DNA of 64,000 nt from Miltoncostaea sp963771025 (GCA_963771025.1 CAVYRL010000005.1:186001-250000), one strand, 5' to 3'; shown: positions 36,445 through 45,005, numbered from the stretch's first letter. A program made the numbers and translations. The notes: generated by a model not told the origin, from the letters alone.

Positions 36445-37164
36445 CTACGGCACCCAGGTGTCCGCGGGAGGTGTGATGACGAGCTCGTGGGTCCATCCGC
36501 GCGCGGTCTGCGAGGTCAGGTAGGCGACCGCCCCGGCCACGTCGTCGGGCGTGAGCGACGCCTCGGGCGGGCTGCCCGCCATCGGGTTGCGGTCGGTCTG
36601 GATGATCCCGTCCGCGACCAGCAGGGCCACGTGCACCCCCCGGGGGCGCAGCTCGAGCGCCAGGGCGTGGGTCAGCGCGCGCGCGCCGAACTGGGCGGCG
36701 GCCCAGGGGCCGCGGCCGGGCATCGCCCGTCGCGCCGAGCCGCCCGAGATCTGGATCAGCGTTCCCGCGCCACGGCGGTCGAGGACGGCGCCCGCGCCCC
36801 GCAGGATGGCCCAGGCCGCCGGGAGGAAGCCGGACATCCACGACTCGAGCCGCTCCGGGGGAGCGGCGACGATCGGGCCGCCGCCGAAGCTGTGATCGCG
36901 GGGGACCGACGTGGTCGCGTTGACCACCAGGTCGAGCCCGCCGAGGTCGTTCTCCGCCCGCCCGAGCGCCTCGCCGACCACCTCGGGGTCGGCGGCGTCG
37001 CCCCGGACGGTCACGACGTCCGGGTACGCGTCGCGCAGGAGCGCGAGGGTCGCCTCGGTACGCGAGACGGCGACCACCCGCCAGCCGGCGGCCAGGCGCT
37101 CGGCCGTGATCGCCCGGCCGACGTTTCGGGCACCGAACACGACGAGGACAGGTGGGCCGCTCAC
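36445..37164 (-). CDS. Short-chain dehydrogenase/reductase-like protein with altered active site
   Basis: A 239-aa SDR-fold protein. The N-terminal nucleotide motif reads VVFGARNVGRAI instead of TGxxxGxG. NATTS stands where NNAG is usual, and the catalytic Ser lies in QISGGSARRA. The catalytic Tyr-x3-Lys is replaced by Trp-x3-Gln (WAAAQFGARALT), so normal hydride transfer is doubtful. It may bind cofactor without catalysis or use different chemistry. GTG start; divergent from hemB. Confidence 0.75.
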   Translation of the reverse strand: MSGPPVLVVFGARNVGRAITAERLAAGWRVVAVSRTEATLALLRDAYPDVVTVRGDAADPEVVGEALGRAENDLGGLDLVVNATTSVPRDHSFGGGPIVAAPPERLESWMSGFLPAAWAILRGAGAVLDRRGAGTLIQISGGSARRAMPGRGPWAAAQFGARALTHALALELRPRGVHVALLVADGIIQTDRNPMAGSPPEASLTPDDVAGAVAYLTSQTARGWTHELVITPPADTWVP

Positions 37165-37204
37165 ATGGGCAGTCTGGCAGCGGTGGCCGGACGCGGACCG
37201 GGAG

Positions 37205-37210
37205 TAGACT
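37205..37210 (+). promoter_or_regulatory. Leaderless-type -10 box (TAGACT) for hemB
   Basis: TANNNT box 7 nt before GTG 37218, so the start is the GTG; a start at 37152 would lie upstream of the likely transcription start. Confidence 0.55.
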
Positions 37211-37217
37211 CCCCCAG

Positions 37218-38231
37218 GTGATCGAGGGCTCCGAATCCGCCGTTGGCAGCCGATTTCCGCAGGTGCGCATGCGCCGGCTGCGGGGTGGCCCGACGATCCG
37301 CAGGATGGTGCGTGAGACCCGTCTTTCCCCCGACCAGCTGATCCTGCCGCTCTTCGCCATCGAGGGACGCGACACCGAGCACCCGATCGCGTCGCTGCCC
37401 GGACAGTCGCGCCTCTCGCCCGATCTGATCGTGCGCACCGCCCGCCGCGCCTTCGCGGCCGGAGTGCCGGCTGTGCTGCTCTTCGGCGTCACCGGTCACA
37501 AGGACGGAGCCGCGAGCGCGGCGTTCGATCCCGCCGGCGTGGTGCAGACCGCGGTCGCCGCCATCAAGGACGCCGTACCCGAGATGGTCGTGATCACCGA
37601 CGTCTGTCTGTGCGCCTACACCGACCACGGCCACTGCGGGGTGCTCGTGGACGGCACGGTCCACAACGACCTCAGCCTCGAGGTGCTGTCGCGCGTGGCG
37701 GCGAGCCACGCGGACGCCGGCGCCGACATCGTCGCGCCCAGCGACATGATGGATGGGCGCGTCGGGGCGATCCGGTCGGCGCTCGACGCCGAGGGGCACG
37801 AGGACACCTCGATCCTGGCCTACTCGGCCAAGTACGCCTCCGCCTTCTACGGCCCCTTCCGCGAGGCGGCCGGGTCGGCCCCGGGTAGGGGCGACCGGCG
37901 CGGGTACCAGATGGACGCCGCCAACGCCCGCGAGGCCGTCCGCGAGGCACTGCTGGACGCGGCCGAGGGCGCGGACATGCTGATGGTGAAGCCGGCGGCC
38001 GCCTACCTCGACGTCATCGCCGCGGTGCGCGCCGCCTCCGACCTGCCCCTGGCCGCCTACCACGTGAGCGGCGAGTACGCGATGCTCAAGGCGGCAGCCG
38101 AGCGCGGCTGGCTGGACGAGCCGACCGCCGCGATGGAGGTCCTGACCGGCATCGCGCGGGCGGGCGCCGACCTGGTGATCACGTACTACGCCGAAGACGC
38201 CGCACGTTGGATACGCGAGGAGGGCACATGA
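37218..38231 (+). CDS. hemB: Porphobilinogen synthase (delta-aminolevulinic acid dehydratase)
   Basis: Condenses two 5-aminolevulinate molecules to porphobilinogen, the first common tetrapyrrole step. At 337 aa it is typical. DVCLCAYTDHGHCG (about 126-139) carries the Cys residues of the zinc-dependent form. The two active-site Lys regions are SAKYASAFYGPFREA and MLMVKPAAAYLD. It heads an operon with a siroheme decarboxylase-like gene and hemL (ATGA overlap at 38228). Confidence 0.98.
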   Translation: MIEGSESAVGSRFPQVRMRRLRGGPTIRRMVRETRLSPDQLILPLFAIEGRDTEHPIASLPGQSRLSPDLIVRTARRAFAAGVPAVLLFGVTGHKDGAASAAFDPAGVVQTAVAAIKDAVPEMVVITDVCLCAYTDHGHCGVLVDGTVHNDLSLEVLSRVAASHADAGADIVAPSDMMDGRVGAIRSALDAEGHEDTSILAYSAKYASAFYGPFREAAGSAPGRGDRRGYQMDAANAREAVREALLDAAEGADMLMVKPAAAYLDVIAAVRAASDLPLAAYHVSGEYAMLKAAAERGWLDEPTAAMEVLTGIARAGADLVITYYAEDAARWIREEGT

Positions 38232-39322
38232 CCACCGCGACGACCCGGCGGGTGCACCACAAGCCCGACGAGGCCGACCGCGAGCTGCTCAACCAGCTCC
38301 AGGCCGGGCTCGCGTTCGTCCGCTCGCCCTTCGCCGAGATCGGCTCGCGCATCGGCATGGACGAGGAGGAGGTACTGCGCCGGCTGACGCGCCTCAAGGA
38401 GGCCGAGATCGTGCGCCAGCTGTCGGCGATCTTCGACACCCGCGCCCTCGGCTACTCGAGCAGCCTGGTGGCGGCGCGCTACCCGGAGGATCATCTCTTC
38501 GAGGCCGCGAACATCGTCGGCGGCCATCCCGGCGTGAGCCACAACTACCGGCGCACCCACGCCTTCAACCTCTGGTACACGCTGGCCTGCGAGCCGGATT
38601 CGCGCTTCGGGCTGGAGGAGACGATGAACCGCCTCCACGAGGCGTCGGGCGCCGAATCGACGCGACTCCTGCCCACGCTCAAGCTCTACAAGATCAATGT
38701 GCAGCTCGACATGACCGGCACACGATCGATCGAAGCCAAGGAGGACGCGCCCAAGCCACCCCCCACGCGCGGCGACGGCGTGCTGCCCACCGAGGCCGAC
38801 AAGGCGATGATCGCGGTGCTGCAGCGCGACCTGCCGGTCGAGCCCCAGCCGTTCGACACGTGGGCGGCCGAGGCGGGCGTAACGCCCGACGCTCTGCTGA
38901 ACGCGTGTCAGACCTTCGTCGACCGCAACTACATGCGCCGGTTCGCCGGCGTGCTGAACCACCGCAAGGCCGGCTTCGGCGCCAACGGGATGGCCGTGTG
39001 GCAGGTGCCGGAGGAGGACCTCGAGGAGATCGGTCCCAGGATGGCGGCCTTCCAGGCGGTGTCGCACTGCTACAAGCGCCCGACCTACCCGGACTGGCCG
39101 TACAGCATCTTCACGATGGTCCACGCGCGCTCGAAGGAGGCCTGCGAGGAGGCCATCGACGCGATCGCGGAGGACACCGGCCTCACGGATCCGAAGCGGC
39201 GGGCCATCCTCTACTCGACCTACGAGTTCAAGAAGATCCGGCTCATGTACTTCACGCCCGAGTACCGCGAGTGGGAGGACCTCGCGCTGGCCGGGGCCCC
39301 GCTGCCCCGATGGCGCACCTGA
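38228..39322 (+). CDS. Fused siroheme decarboxylase-like protein (AhbA-AhbB / NirDL type), two Lrp/AsnC-like domains
   Basis: A 364-aa tandem protein. The first half (about 12-165) has a helix-turn-helix-like start and SHNYRRTHAFNLWYTLACE near residue 104-122; the second (about 195-350) has GVLNHRKAGFGANGMAVWQVP and SHCYKRPTYPDWPYSIFTMV. These two signatures are those of the siroheme decarboxylase subunits AhbA and AhbB, which turn siroheme into 12,18-didecarboxysiroheme in the alternative heme pathway and in heme d1 synthesis. Simple Lrp regulators lack them. It sits between hemB and hemL with overlaps on both sides, strongly suggesting a tetrapyrrole role. Whether the organism uses it for heme, for heme d1 or for sensing is open. 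Confidence 0.85.
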   Translation: MTTATTRRVHHKPDEADRELLNQLQAGLAFVRSPFAEIGSRIGMDEEEVLRRLTRLKEAEIVRQLSAIFDTRALGYSSSLVAARYPEDHLFEAANIVGGHPGVSHNYRRTHAFNLWYTLACEPDSRFGLEETMNRLHEASGAESTRLLPTLKLYKINVQLDMTGTRSIEAKEDAPKPPPTRGDGVLPTEADKAMIAVLQRDLPVEPQPFDTWAAEAGVTPDALLNACQTFVDRNYMRRFAGVLNHRKAGFGANGMAVWQVPEEDLEEIGPRMAAFQAVSHCYKRPTYPDWPYSIFTMVHARSKEACEEAIDAIAEDTGLTDPKRRAILYSTYEFKKIRLMYFTPEYREWEDLALAGAPLPRWRT

Positions 39323-40578
39323 CCTCCGCGACCCGCAGCGCCGAGCTCTTCGCGCGCGCCCAGCGGGTGCTGGTGGGAGGGGTCAACTCCCCCGTGCGGG
39401 CGATGCGCTCGATCGGGCGCGACCCGATCTTCGTCGCGAGGGCCGCGGGGCCCCACGTCTGGGACGTGGACGGCAACCGGTACGTCAACTTCCTCTCCAC
39501 CTGGGGCCCCGCGATCCTGGGACACACCCCCCCGGCGGTCGTGCGCGCGGTCGAGGCGGCCCTGCCCCTCGGCACGTCCTACGGCGCGCCGACCGAGCGC
39601 GAGGTGGTGTTCGCAGAGGTGGTGTGCGACGCCGTCCCCTCGGTCGAGCAGCTGCGCATGACCTCCTCGGGCAGCGAGGCCGTGATGGGCGCGCTTCGCC
39701 TGGCGCGCGCCGCGACGGGACGCGACGTGATCGTCAAGACGGCAGGCGGCTACCACGGGGCGATCGACGGCCTGCTGGCCGAGGCGGGCAGCGGACTGAC
39801 GACCCTCGGCGTGCCGTCCAGCGCGGGCGTGACGGCGGCGGCGACCTCGGCGACCTGCATCGTCCCCTACAACGACGTGCCCGCCGCCCGCGCGGCCCTC
39901 GAGGGCGCGGCGGCGATGCTGGTGGAGCCGGTCGCCGGCAACATGGGCGTGGTACCGCCGGACGACGGGTACCTGGCCGGCCTGCGCGAGGCATGTGACC
40001 GCACGGGCGCGGTGCTCATCCTGGACGAGGTCATCACGGGCTTCCGCGTGGCGCGCGGCGGCGCACAGGAGCGCTTCGGGGTGCGCGCCGACCTGACCTG
40101 CTTCGGCAAGATCATCGGCGGCGGCCTGCCCGTGGGCGCCTTCGGAGGACGGCGCGATCTGATGCGCGAGCTGGCGCCCGAGGGGCCCTGCTACCAGGCC
40201 GGGACGCTCTCGGGGAACCCCCTCGCGACGGCGGCCGGGCTCGCGGTGCTCGGTGAGCTCGCGAGGGAGGGCGTCTACGCGCGCCTGGAGGAATCCGGGG
40301 CGCGGCTGGAGAGCGCCCTGCGCGAGAGCGGCGCGCCGGTGACGATCAATCGCGTCGGCTCGATGCTGACTCCCTTCTTCGGGACCGCGCCGGTGCGCGA
40401 CTACGCGAGCGCCACCGCGAGCGACACCGAGGCCTACGGGCGGTTCGCGCGCGCGCTGCTGGCGGACGGCGTGTACCCGCCGCCGTCCCAATACGAGGCG
40501 TGGTTCGTGGGCCTCACCCACGGCGACCCGGAGTTCGACCAGGCGCGCGCGGCCTTCGCGCGGGCGGCCGCGGCGTGA
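39310..40578 (+). CDS. hemL: Glutamate-1-semialdehyde 2,1-aminomutase
   Basis: PLP enzyme that turns glutamate-1-semialdehyde into 5-aminolevulinate, the C5-pathway precursor step. It is 422 aa, normal length. VGGVNSPVRAM and TSSGSEAVMGALRLAR lie near the N terminus; ILDEVITGFRVARGGAQ precedes the PLP-Lys loop CFGKIIGGGLPVGAFGG. The ATG lies 13 bp inside the end of the siroheme decarboxylase-like gene. With hemB this gives two of the shared early tetrapyrrole steps in one operon. Confidence 0.98.
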   Translation: MAHLTSATRSAELFARAQRVLVGGVNSPVRAMRSIGRDPIFVARAAGPHVWDVDGNRYVNFLSTWGPAILGHTPPAVVRAVEAALPLGTSYGAPTEREVVFAEVVCDAVPSVEQLRMTSSGSEAVMGALRLARAATGRDVIVKTAGGYHGAIDGLLAEAGSGLTTLGVPSSAGVTAAATSATCIVPYNDVPAARAALEGAAAMLVEPVAGNMGVVPPDDGYLAGLREACDRTGAVLILDEVITGFRVARGGAQERFGVRADLTCFGKIIGGGLPVGAFGGRRDLMRELAPEGPCYQAGTLSGNPLATAAGLAVLGELAREGVYARLEESGARLESALRESGAPVTINRVGSMLTPFFGTAPVRDYASATASDTEAYGRFARALLADGVYPPPSQYEAWFVGLTHGDPEFDQARAAFARAAAA

Positions 40579-41096
40579 GGGGTGCGCTGACCGACGAGGC
40601 GACACTTGCCGGGGGGCTGCTCGGGCCGGCGGCGGCCCCGCTGCTGGGCCCGCTCGTGACGCCGCCGCTGACCGACCACCAGGCCGCGGGCCTCGACCTG
40701 ATCCTCGAGGGCTTCCTGCTCCACCACGGCACCGCACGACACCTCTCCCCGTCGGCCGCCCCTGGGCGCGAGGTCCTGGCCGGCGACTACTGCTACGCGT
40801 ACGGGCTGGTGCGCATCGCCGAGGCGGGCGACCTGTTCGTGGTCGAGCTGCTGGCCGATCTGATCGCCCTGAGCGCGGGACTGGTGGCGACCGGCGACCG
40901 CGCGTCGCTCGCCCCTCTCTGGCGGGCCACCACGGCGGCGATCGCGGCGCGCGGCCGGGCCGAGGAGGCCGACATCACCGAGGGCTTCCTCGCGGCCCGC
41001 GGCGCCCTGCGCGCCGACGCCGACGCCTCCGGCCTGAAGGCGATCGCGGACACCCTCGCTCCCACTCCCGGACTCGCGGGGGCGCTCGCCGGATGA
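40575..41096 (+). CDS. Uncharacterised 173-aa protein, polyprenyl synthase-like without the Asp motif
   Basis: No confident family. The helical sequence REVLAGDYCYAYGLVRIAEAGDLFVVELLADLIALSAG resembles (in short segments) the LxGDYLxAxAxxL helix of polyprenyl diphosphate synthases. The DDxxD catalytic motifs are absent, so activity of that kind is unlikely. GTG start overlaps hemL's stop, and ATG of the UbiD gene overlaps its stop. It thus links the heme genes to the menaquinone genes. Possible accessory subunit of a prenyl synthase, but this is a guess. Confidence 0.65.
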   Translation: MRGALTDEATLAGGLLGPAAAPLLGPLVTPPLTDHQAAGLDLILEGFLLHHGTARHLSPSAAPGREVLAGDYCYAYGLVRIAEAGDLFVVELLADLIALSAGLVATGDRASLAPLWRATTAAIAARGRAEEADITEGFLAARGALRADADASGLKAIADTLAPTPGLAGALAG

Positions 41097-42562
41097 AGGA
41101 CATGCGCGAATGGATCACCCTGCTGGAGAAGCAGGGGGAGTTGGTGCGCATCACGGCGCCGGTCGATCCCGTGCTCGAGATCACCGAGATCGCGGACCGG
41201 GTCTCGAAGGCCGGCGGCCCGGCCCTGCTGTTCACCGACGTGATCGGCAGCCGCCTACCGGTGCTCATCAACCAGTTCGGCACGGACCGGCGCATGTGCC
41301 TGGCCCTCGGCACCGAGAGCCTGGACGCGCTCGGCGAGCGCATCGAGTCGCTGATGGACCTCCAGCCGCCCCAGGGCGTCGTGGCGAAGATGAAGGCGCT
41401 CGGCAAGCTGCGCGAGCTCGCCTCGTTCTCGTCGAAGATCGTCAAGGACGGACCCTGCCAGGAGGTGTGGCTGGATGAGCCCGACCTCGACCTGCTGCCG
41501 ATCCTCACCTGTTGGCCCGACGACGGCGGCCCGTTCGTGACGCTGCCGCTGGTGTTCAGCCGCGATCCCGTGACGCAGGCGCGCAACTGCGGCATGTACC
41601 GCATCCAGAAGGTCGACCGGCGCACGGCGATGATGCACTGGCAGATCCACAAGGACGGCGCCGCCCATCTGCGCGACTCCCAGGGACGCGTGCCCGTGGC
41701 CGTGGCGATCGGCTCGCACCCGGCGACCACCTACTCGGCGACGGCGCCGCTGCCGCCGGGCATCGACGAGATGATCTTCGCCGGCTTCCTGCGCGGCAAG
41801 AGCGTGGAGATGGTCCGCTGCAAGACGGTCGACCTCGAGGTCCCCGCCGAGTCCGAGGTGGTACTGGAGGGCTACGTCGACGCCTCGGACCTGCGCCCCG
41901 AGGGCCCGTTCGGCGACCACACGGGCTTCTACACCCCGGTCGATGACTACCCGGCCTTCCACGTGACCGGCATGTCGATGCGCCGCGACGCGGTGTACTC
42001 GACCACCATCGTCGGCCCGCCCCCGATGGAGGACTTCTTCCTCGGCAAGGCGACCGAGCGCTTGTTCCTGCCGATCATCCGGATGACGCTCCCCGACCTG
42101 GTGGACATGAACCTCCCGCTCGAGGGCGTGTTCCACAACTGCGCGATCGTGTCGGTCAGGAAGCGCTACCCCGGCCACGCCAAGAAGCTGATGAGCGCGA
42201 TCTGGGGCCTCGGCCTGCTCTCGCTGAGCCGCTGCGTGATCGTTGTCGACCACGACGTCAACGTACAGGACGTGTCGGCGGTGGCGTTCCAGGCCTTCTC
42301 CAACGTGGACGCCGGCCGCGACATGCTCGTGGTGGAGGGCCCGGTGGACGCGCTGGACCACGCGGCGCCCTACTTCGCGTACGGATCCAAGGTCGGGTTC
42401 GACGCCACGCGCAAGTGGGATGGCGAGGGCTTGGTGCGTCCATGGCCGGACCCCATCGTGATGAGCGAGGAGGTACGGTCCCTGGTCGATCGGCGCTGGC
42501 GCGAGTACGGAATCGATCGGCACGTGGATAAAGGGACGTCCGGCCCCGGTCGGAGTCGTTGA
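41093..42562 (+). CDS. UbiD-family decarboxylase (menaquinone pathway, MqnL-like)
   Basis: A 489-aa prenylated-FMN-dependent decarboxylase. UbiD-type features include GPFVTLPLVFSRDP, CGMYRIQKVDRRTAMMHWQ (the Arg and substrate/cofactor contacts), PEGPFGDHTGFY with the active-site Glu and VVDHDVNVQD. In the futalosine pathway UbiD-like MqnL decarboxylates the prenylated dihydroxynaphthoate. The neighbouring ubiX, menG, mqnA and mqnC genes support that role here rather than ubiquinone synthesis. The first codon overlaps the stop of the 173-aa gene. It ends 77 bp before the bc-complex operon. Confidence 0.92.
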   Translation: MKDMREWITLLEKQGELVRITAPVDPVLEITEIADRVSKAGGPALLFTDVIGSRLPVLINQFGTDRRMCLALGTESLDALGERIESLMDLQPPQGVVAKMKALGKLRELASFSSKIVKDGPCQEVWLDEPDLDLLPILTCWPDDGGPFVTLPLVFSRDPVTQARNCGMYRIQKVDRRTAMMHWQIHKDGAAHLRDSQGRVPVAVAIGSHPATTYSATAPLPPGIDEMIFAGFLRGKSVEMVRCKTVDLEVPAESEVVLEGYVDASDLRPEGPFGDHTGFYTPVDDYPAFHVTGMSMRRDAVYSTTIVGPPPMEDFFLGKATERLFLPIIRMTLPDLVDMNLPLEGVFHNCAIVSVRKRYPGHAKKLMSAIWGLGLLSLSRCVIVVDHDVNVQDVSAVAFQAFSNVDAGRDMLVVEGPVDALDHAAPYFAYGSKVGFDATRKWDGEGLVRPWPDPIVMSEEVRSLVDRRWREYGIDRHVDKGTSGPGRSR

Positions 42563-42627
42563 TTCTGCCCTTCCCGTCGGGTTGAATCCCCCAGGCGCGC
42601 CGGGGTTCGGCCGTGGAACGAGATCGC

Positions 42628-42642
42628 AGGAGGTCGGGGTTG
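42628..42642 (+). promoter_or_regulatory. Strong Shine-Dalgarno and TTG start of the Rieske gene
   Basis: AGGAGG at 42628-42633 is 6 nt before TTG 42640 and falls inside the longer reading from GTG 42613. It points to TTG as the true start. Confidence 0.65.
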
Positions 42643-43311
42643 GCTGACAGCCAGGGTGAGGGGAACGGCGAGGGGACGCGGGGAGCCCAGTACGGCGGGC
42701 CTGTCGCGCACGAGCCCGAGCCCGTCCACGATCACCATGACGACCCCGCCTTCATCACGCGTACGAAGTTCCTGACCGGCGTCGCCGTGGTCACGGGCGG
42801 GGTCATGACGGCCGCCATCCTCGTGCCCGTCGTCGGCTTCGCCGCCGCCGACACGCTCAAGCAAGAGGAGTGGCAGTGGGTCGATATCGGCCCGATGTCG
42901 GACTTCCCCGACGGCAAGGTCACCTCGATCGCCGTCTCCGGGCCGTCGCCGGAGTCCAACCGCCGGGCCTACGTCCGTCACAAGGACAACGCGGTCATCG
43001 CGATCTGGAACCGGTGCGCCCACCTTGGCTGCCCGGTCGCCTACTCCGAGGGCGGAGACGTCTATGCCTGCCCCTGCCACGGCGGCGCCTACAACTCGCT
43101 GGGCCTGGTGACCTCGGGCCCGCCGCCCCGCCCACTCGACCGCTTCGACGTCAAGATCGTCACGGCGAATGGCAAGGAGGTGGCGCAGCAGGAGGTTCCC
43201 TCCCAGGGCTGCCCCACGTCGGCCGCCAAGCCGGACGACCGCCTGCTTCTCGGGCGGCCGTTCTCGATCGACGCGCAGCAGCAGCCCGTATCAGCTCCGC
43301 GGTCCCGGTGA
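42640..43311 (+). CDS. qcrA: Rieske iron-sulfur protein of menaquinol:cytochrome c oxidoreductase
   Basis: A 223-aa protein with an acidic, His-rich start (VHDHHDD), one membrane helix (about 45-65) and a C-terminal Rieske domain. The [2Fe-2S] ligands are in CAHLGC and CPCHGGAY (about 128-154). The domain passes electrons from menaquinol to cytochrome c. TTG 42640 is chosen over GTG 42613 because of its Shine-Dalgarno. It heads the bc operon with cytochrome b and subunit IV-cytochrome c. Confidence 0.95.
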   Translation: MADSQGEGNGEGTRGAQYGGPVAHEPEPVHDHHDDPAFITRTKFLTGVAVVTGGVMTAAILVPVVGFAAADTLKQEEWQWVDIGPMSDFPDGKVTSIAVSGPSPESNRRAYVRHKDNAVIAIWNRCAHLGCPVAYSEGGDVYACPCHGGAYNSLGLVTSGPPPRPLDRFDVKIVTANGKEVAQQEVPSQGCPTSAAKPDDRLLLGRPFSIDAQQQPVSAPRSR

Positions 43312-43361
43312 GCCGGTGACCGGCGCTCTCGCCAACCTCTACCCCTTCTAGGAGAAGAGCC

Positions 43362-44204
43362 GTGGCGACCAAAGACATCGGACCGAAGAACCCGCTCATC
43401 AAGGTGGGCGAGGAGACGGCCGACTACATCGACCGCCGGAGCGGGTCCACCACCGGCTTCAAGTGGATGATGTTCCGCAACATCCCGGCCGAGACGAGCT
43501 GGTTCCAGACGCTCGGCTTCACGGCCATGGCCCTGTTCGGGATGCAGGCGGTGACCGGGATCATCCTGGCGATGTACTACCAGCCCGACCCCAACTCGGC
43601 CTACCAGAGCATCGACGCGATCACGAACGACGTCACCTGGGGATGGCTCGTCCGCGGCATGCACAAGTGGGGCGCCAGCGCGATGATCGTGGTCGTCTTC
43701 CTGCATCTCGGCCGCGTCTTCTTCTTCGGGTCGTACAAGTACCCGCGCGAGCTCACATGGGTGACGGGCGCGCTGCTGCTGGTGCTCACCATGTTCATGG
43801 GCCTGACCGGCTATCTGCTCGTGTGGGACCAGAAGGCGTACTGGGCCACGGTGGTCGCGGTCAACATCACCGCGAGCGCGCCGATCATCGGCCCCTACAT
43901 CGCCGACATCCTCCGCGCCGGCCCCGAGTTCGGACCAACGACGCTCTCGCGTTTCTACTCCATCCATATGCTCGTGATACCCGGTGCCATTGCGACCCTG
44001 ATCGGGTTGCACCTCTTCCTGATCACGAAGCTCGGCATCGCCGAGCCCCCGTACAGCCACCGGCGCATGGCGGTGGAGCGGGAAGAGGAGGAAGCGCGAC
44101 GCGCGGCGGAGCGCGAGAGGCTGCCCTATGGTCGTCGGCCGGTGCCATCAGCGGCCCCCGAGGGTCAGCCGGCGCCCACCACCGCATCTGAGAGGACCTC
44201 GTGA
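43362..44204 (+). CDS. qcrB: Cytochrome b, N-terminal (b6-like) subunit of bc complex
   Basis: A 280-aa membrane protein with four main helices and heme-binding His pairs: GMHKWGASAMIVVVFLHLGR and, further on, FYSIHMLVIPGAIATLIGLH. It carries the Qo-site side of cytochrome b; a separate subunit IV gene follows, so cytochrome b is split as in b6f-like and Bacillus-type complexes. Residues ~235-280 are a charged, Pro-rich cytoplasmic tail not found in typical b6. GTG start; its stop overlaps the next start (GTGA). Confidence 0.95.
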   Translation: MATKDIGPKNPLIKVGEETADYIDRRSGSTTGFKWMMFRNIPAETSWFQTLGFTAMALFGMQAVTGIILAMYYQPDPNSAYQSIDAITNDVTWGWLVRGMHKWGASAMIVVVFLHLGRVFFFGSYKYPRELTWVTGALLLVLTMFMGLTGYLLVWDQKAYWATVVAVNITASAPIIGPYIADILRAGPEFGPTTLSRFYSIHMLVIPGAIATLIGLHLFLITKLGIAEPPYSHRRMAVEREEEEARRAAERERLPYGRRPVPSAAPEGQPAPTTASERTS

Positions 44205-44941
44205 ACCGCGGGCAGCAGGAGTACTACAAGCGGGACTACGCGCAGGCCAAGAAGGAGGGGAAGCCCTTCTTCCCCTACGCGGTCTACAAGGACCTGCTGA
44301 TCGCGACCCTGGCCATCGGGCTCGTGATCGCACTCGCCATCGTCCACCGCGTCGAGGTCGGCGAGCAGGTCAACCCGGCGAGCACCGACTTCGTGCCGCG
44401 GCCCGAGTGGTACTTCTTCTTCCTGTTCGAGCTGCTGAAGATCTTCAAGAATCAGAACGCGCTCATGCCGGTGATCATGGCGACGTTCATCATCCCGAAC
44501 ATCCTCATGCTCCTTCTGATCGTGACCCCGTTCATCGACCGGGGGCCGGAGCGCAGGATCCACAAGCGCCCGATCGCGCTCTTCTCGGGCATCGCGGTGA
44601 TCGTCTTCCTCGCGTACATGACCAACCAGGGCGCGAACTCCAACGAGGGCGTCGGTGCCGGGGGCCTGCCGATCACCGTCAACGACCCGACCGCGAAGGC
44701 GGGTGAGGCCCTCTTCCTGGCCAACGGCTGTACGTCGTGTCACCAGATCGCCGGGGTCGGTGCGCCCGGGCCGGGGCCGAACCTGACTAACGAAGGCGCC
44801 AAGGGCCATCCGGTGGCCTTCTACAAGGGCTTCTTGATGAACCCGCCGGGCAACATCATGCCCAACTTCACCACCTTCACCGACCAGCAGTACACGCAGC
44901 TGGGGACCTTCCTCAGCGGGCTCGGAACCCAGTACAAGTAA
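44201..44941 (+). CDS. qcrC: Subunit IV fused to cytochrome c (QcrC-like)
   Basis: A 246-aa protein. Residues ~1-150 match subunit IV of cytochrome b, with RPEWYFFFLFELLK (the PEWY quinol-oxidation motif) and three helices. Residues ~165-246 are a c-type cytochrome with the heme motif CTSCH and a Met-bearing NIMPNF as likely sixth ligand. A subunit IV-cytochrome c fusion is known for the Bacillus QcrC; common actinobacterial complexes use a separate diheme QcrC. The complex would therefore carry its own membrane-tethered electron acceptor. A hairpin (44955-44982) follows the stop. Confidence 0.95.
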   Translation: MNRGQQEYYKRDYAQAKKEGKPFFPYAVYKDLLIATLAIGLVIALAIVHRVEVGEQVNPASTDFVPRPEWYFFFLFELLKIFKNQNALMPVIMATFIIPNILMLLLIVTPFIDRGPERRIHKRPIALFSGIAVIVFLAYMTNQGANSNEGVGAGGLPITVNDPTAKAGEALFLANGCTSCHQIAGVGAPGPGPNLTNEGAKGHPVAFYKGFLMNPPGNIMPNFTTFTDQQYTQLGTFLSGLGTQYK

Positions 44942-44954
44942 GCGTCTCCGTATC

Positions 44955-44982
44955 CCCGGCGGCCCGGTCCCGTACCGCCGGG
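44955..44982 (+). terminator. GC hairpin after the bc operon
   Basis: CCCGGCGG (44955-44962), a 12-nt loop and CCGCCGGG (44975-44982), 13 bp after the stop. No T-tract, so efficiency is uncertain. Confidence 0.6.
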
Positions 44983-45005
44983 CGTTCGGGGCGGAGGCGC
45001 CCCGC

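Noticed and set aside
38228..39322. Plain Lrp/AsnC transcriptional regulator
   Set aside because: The AhbA- and AhbB-specific Tyr/His/Trp segments are present in each half, and the context is tetrapyrrole synthesis.
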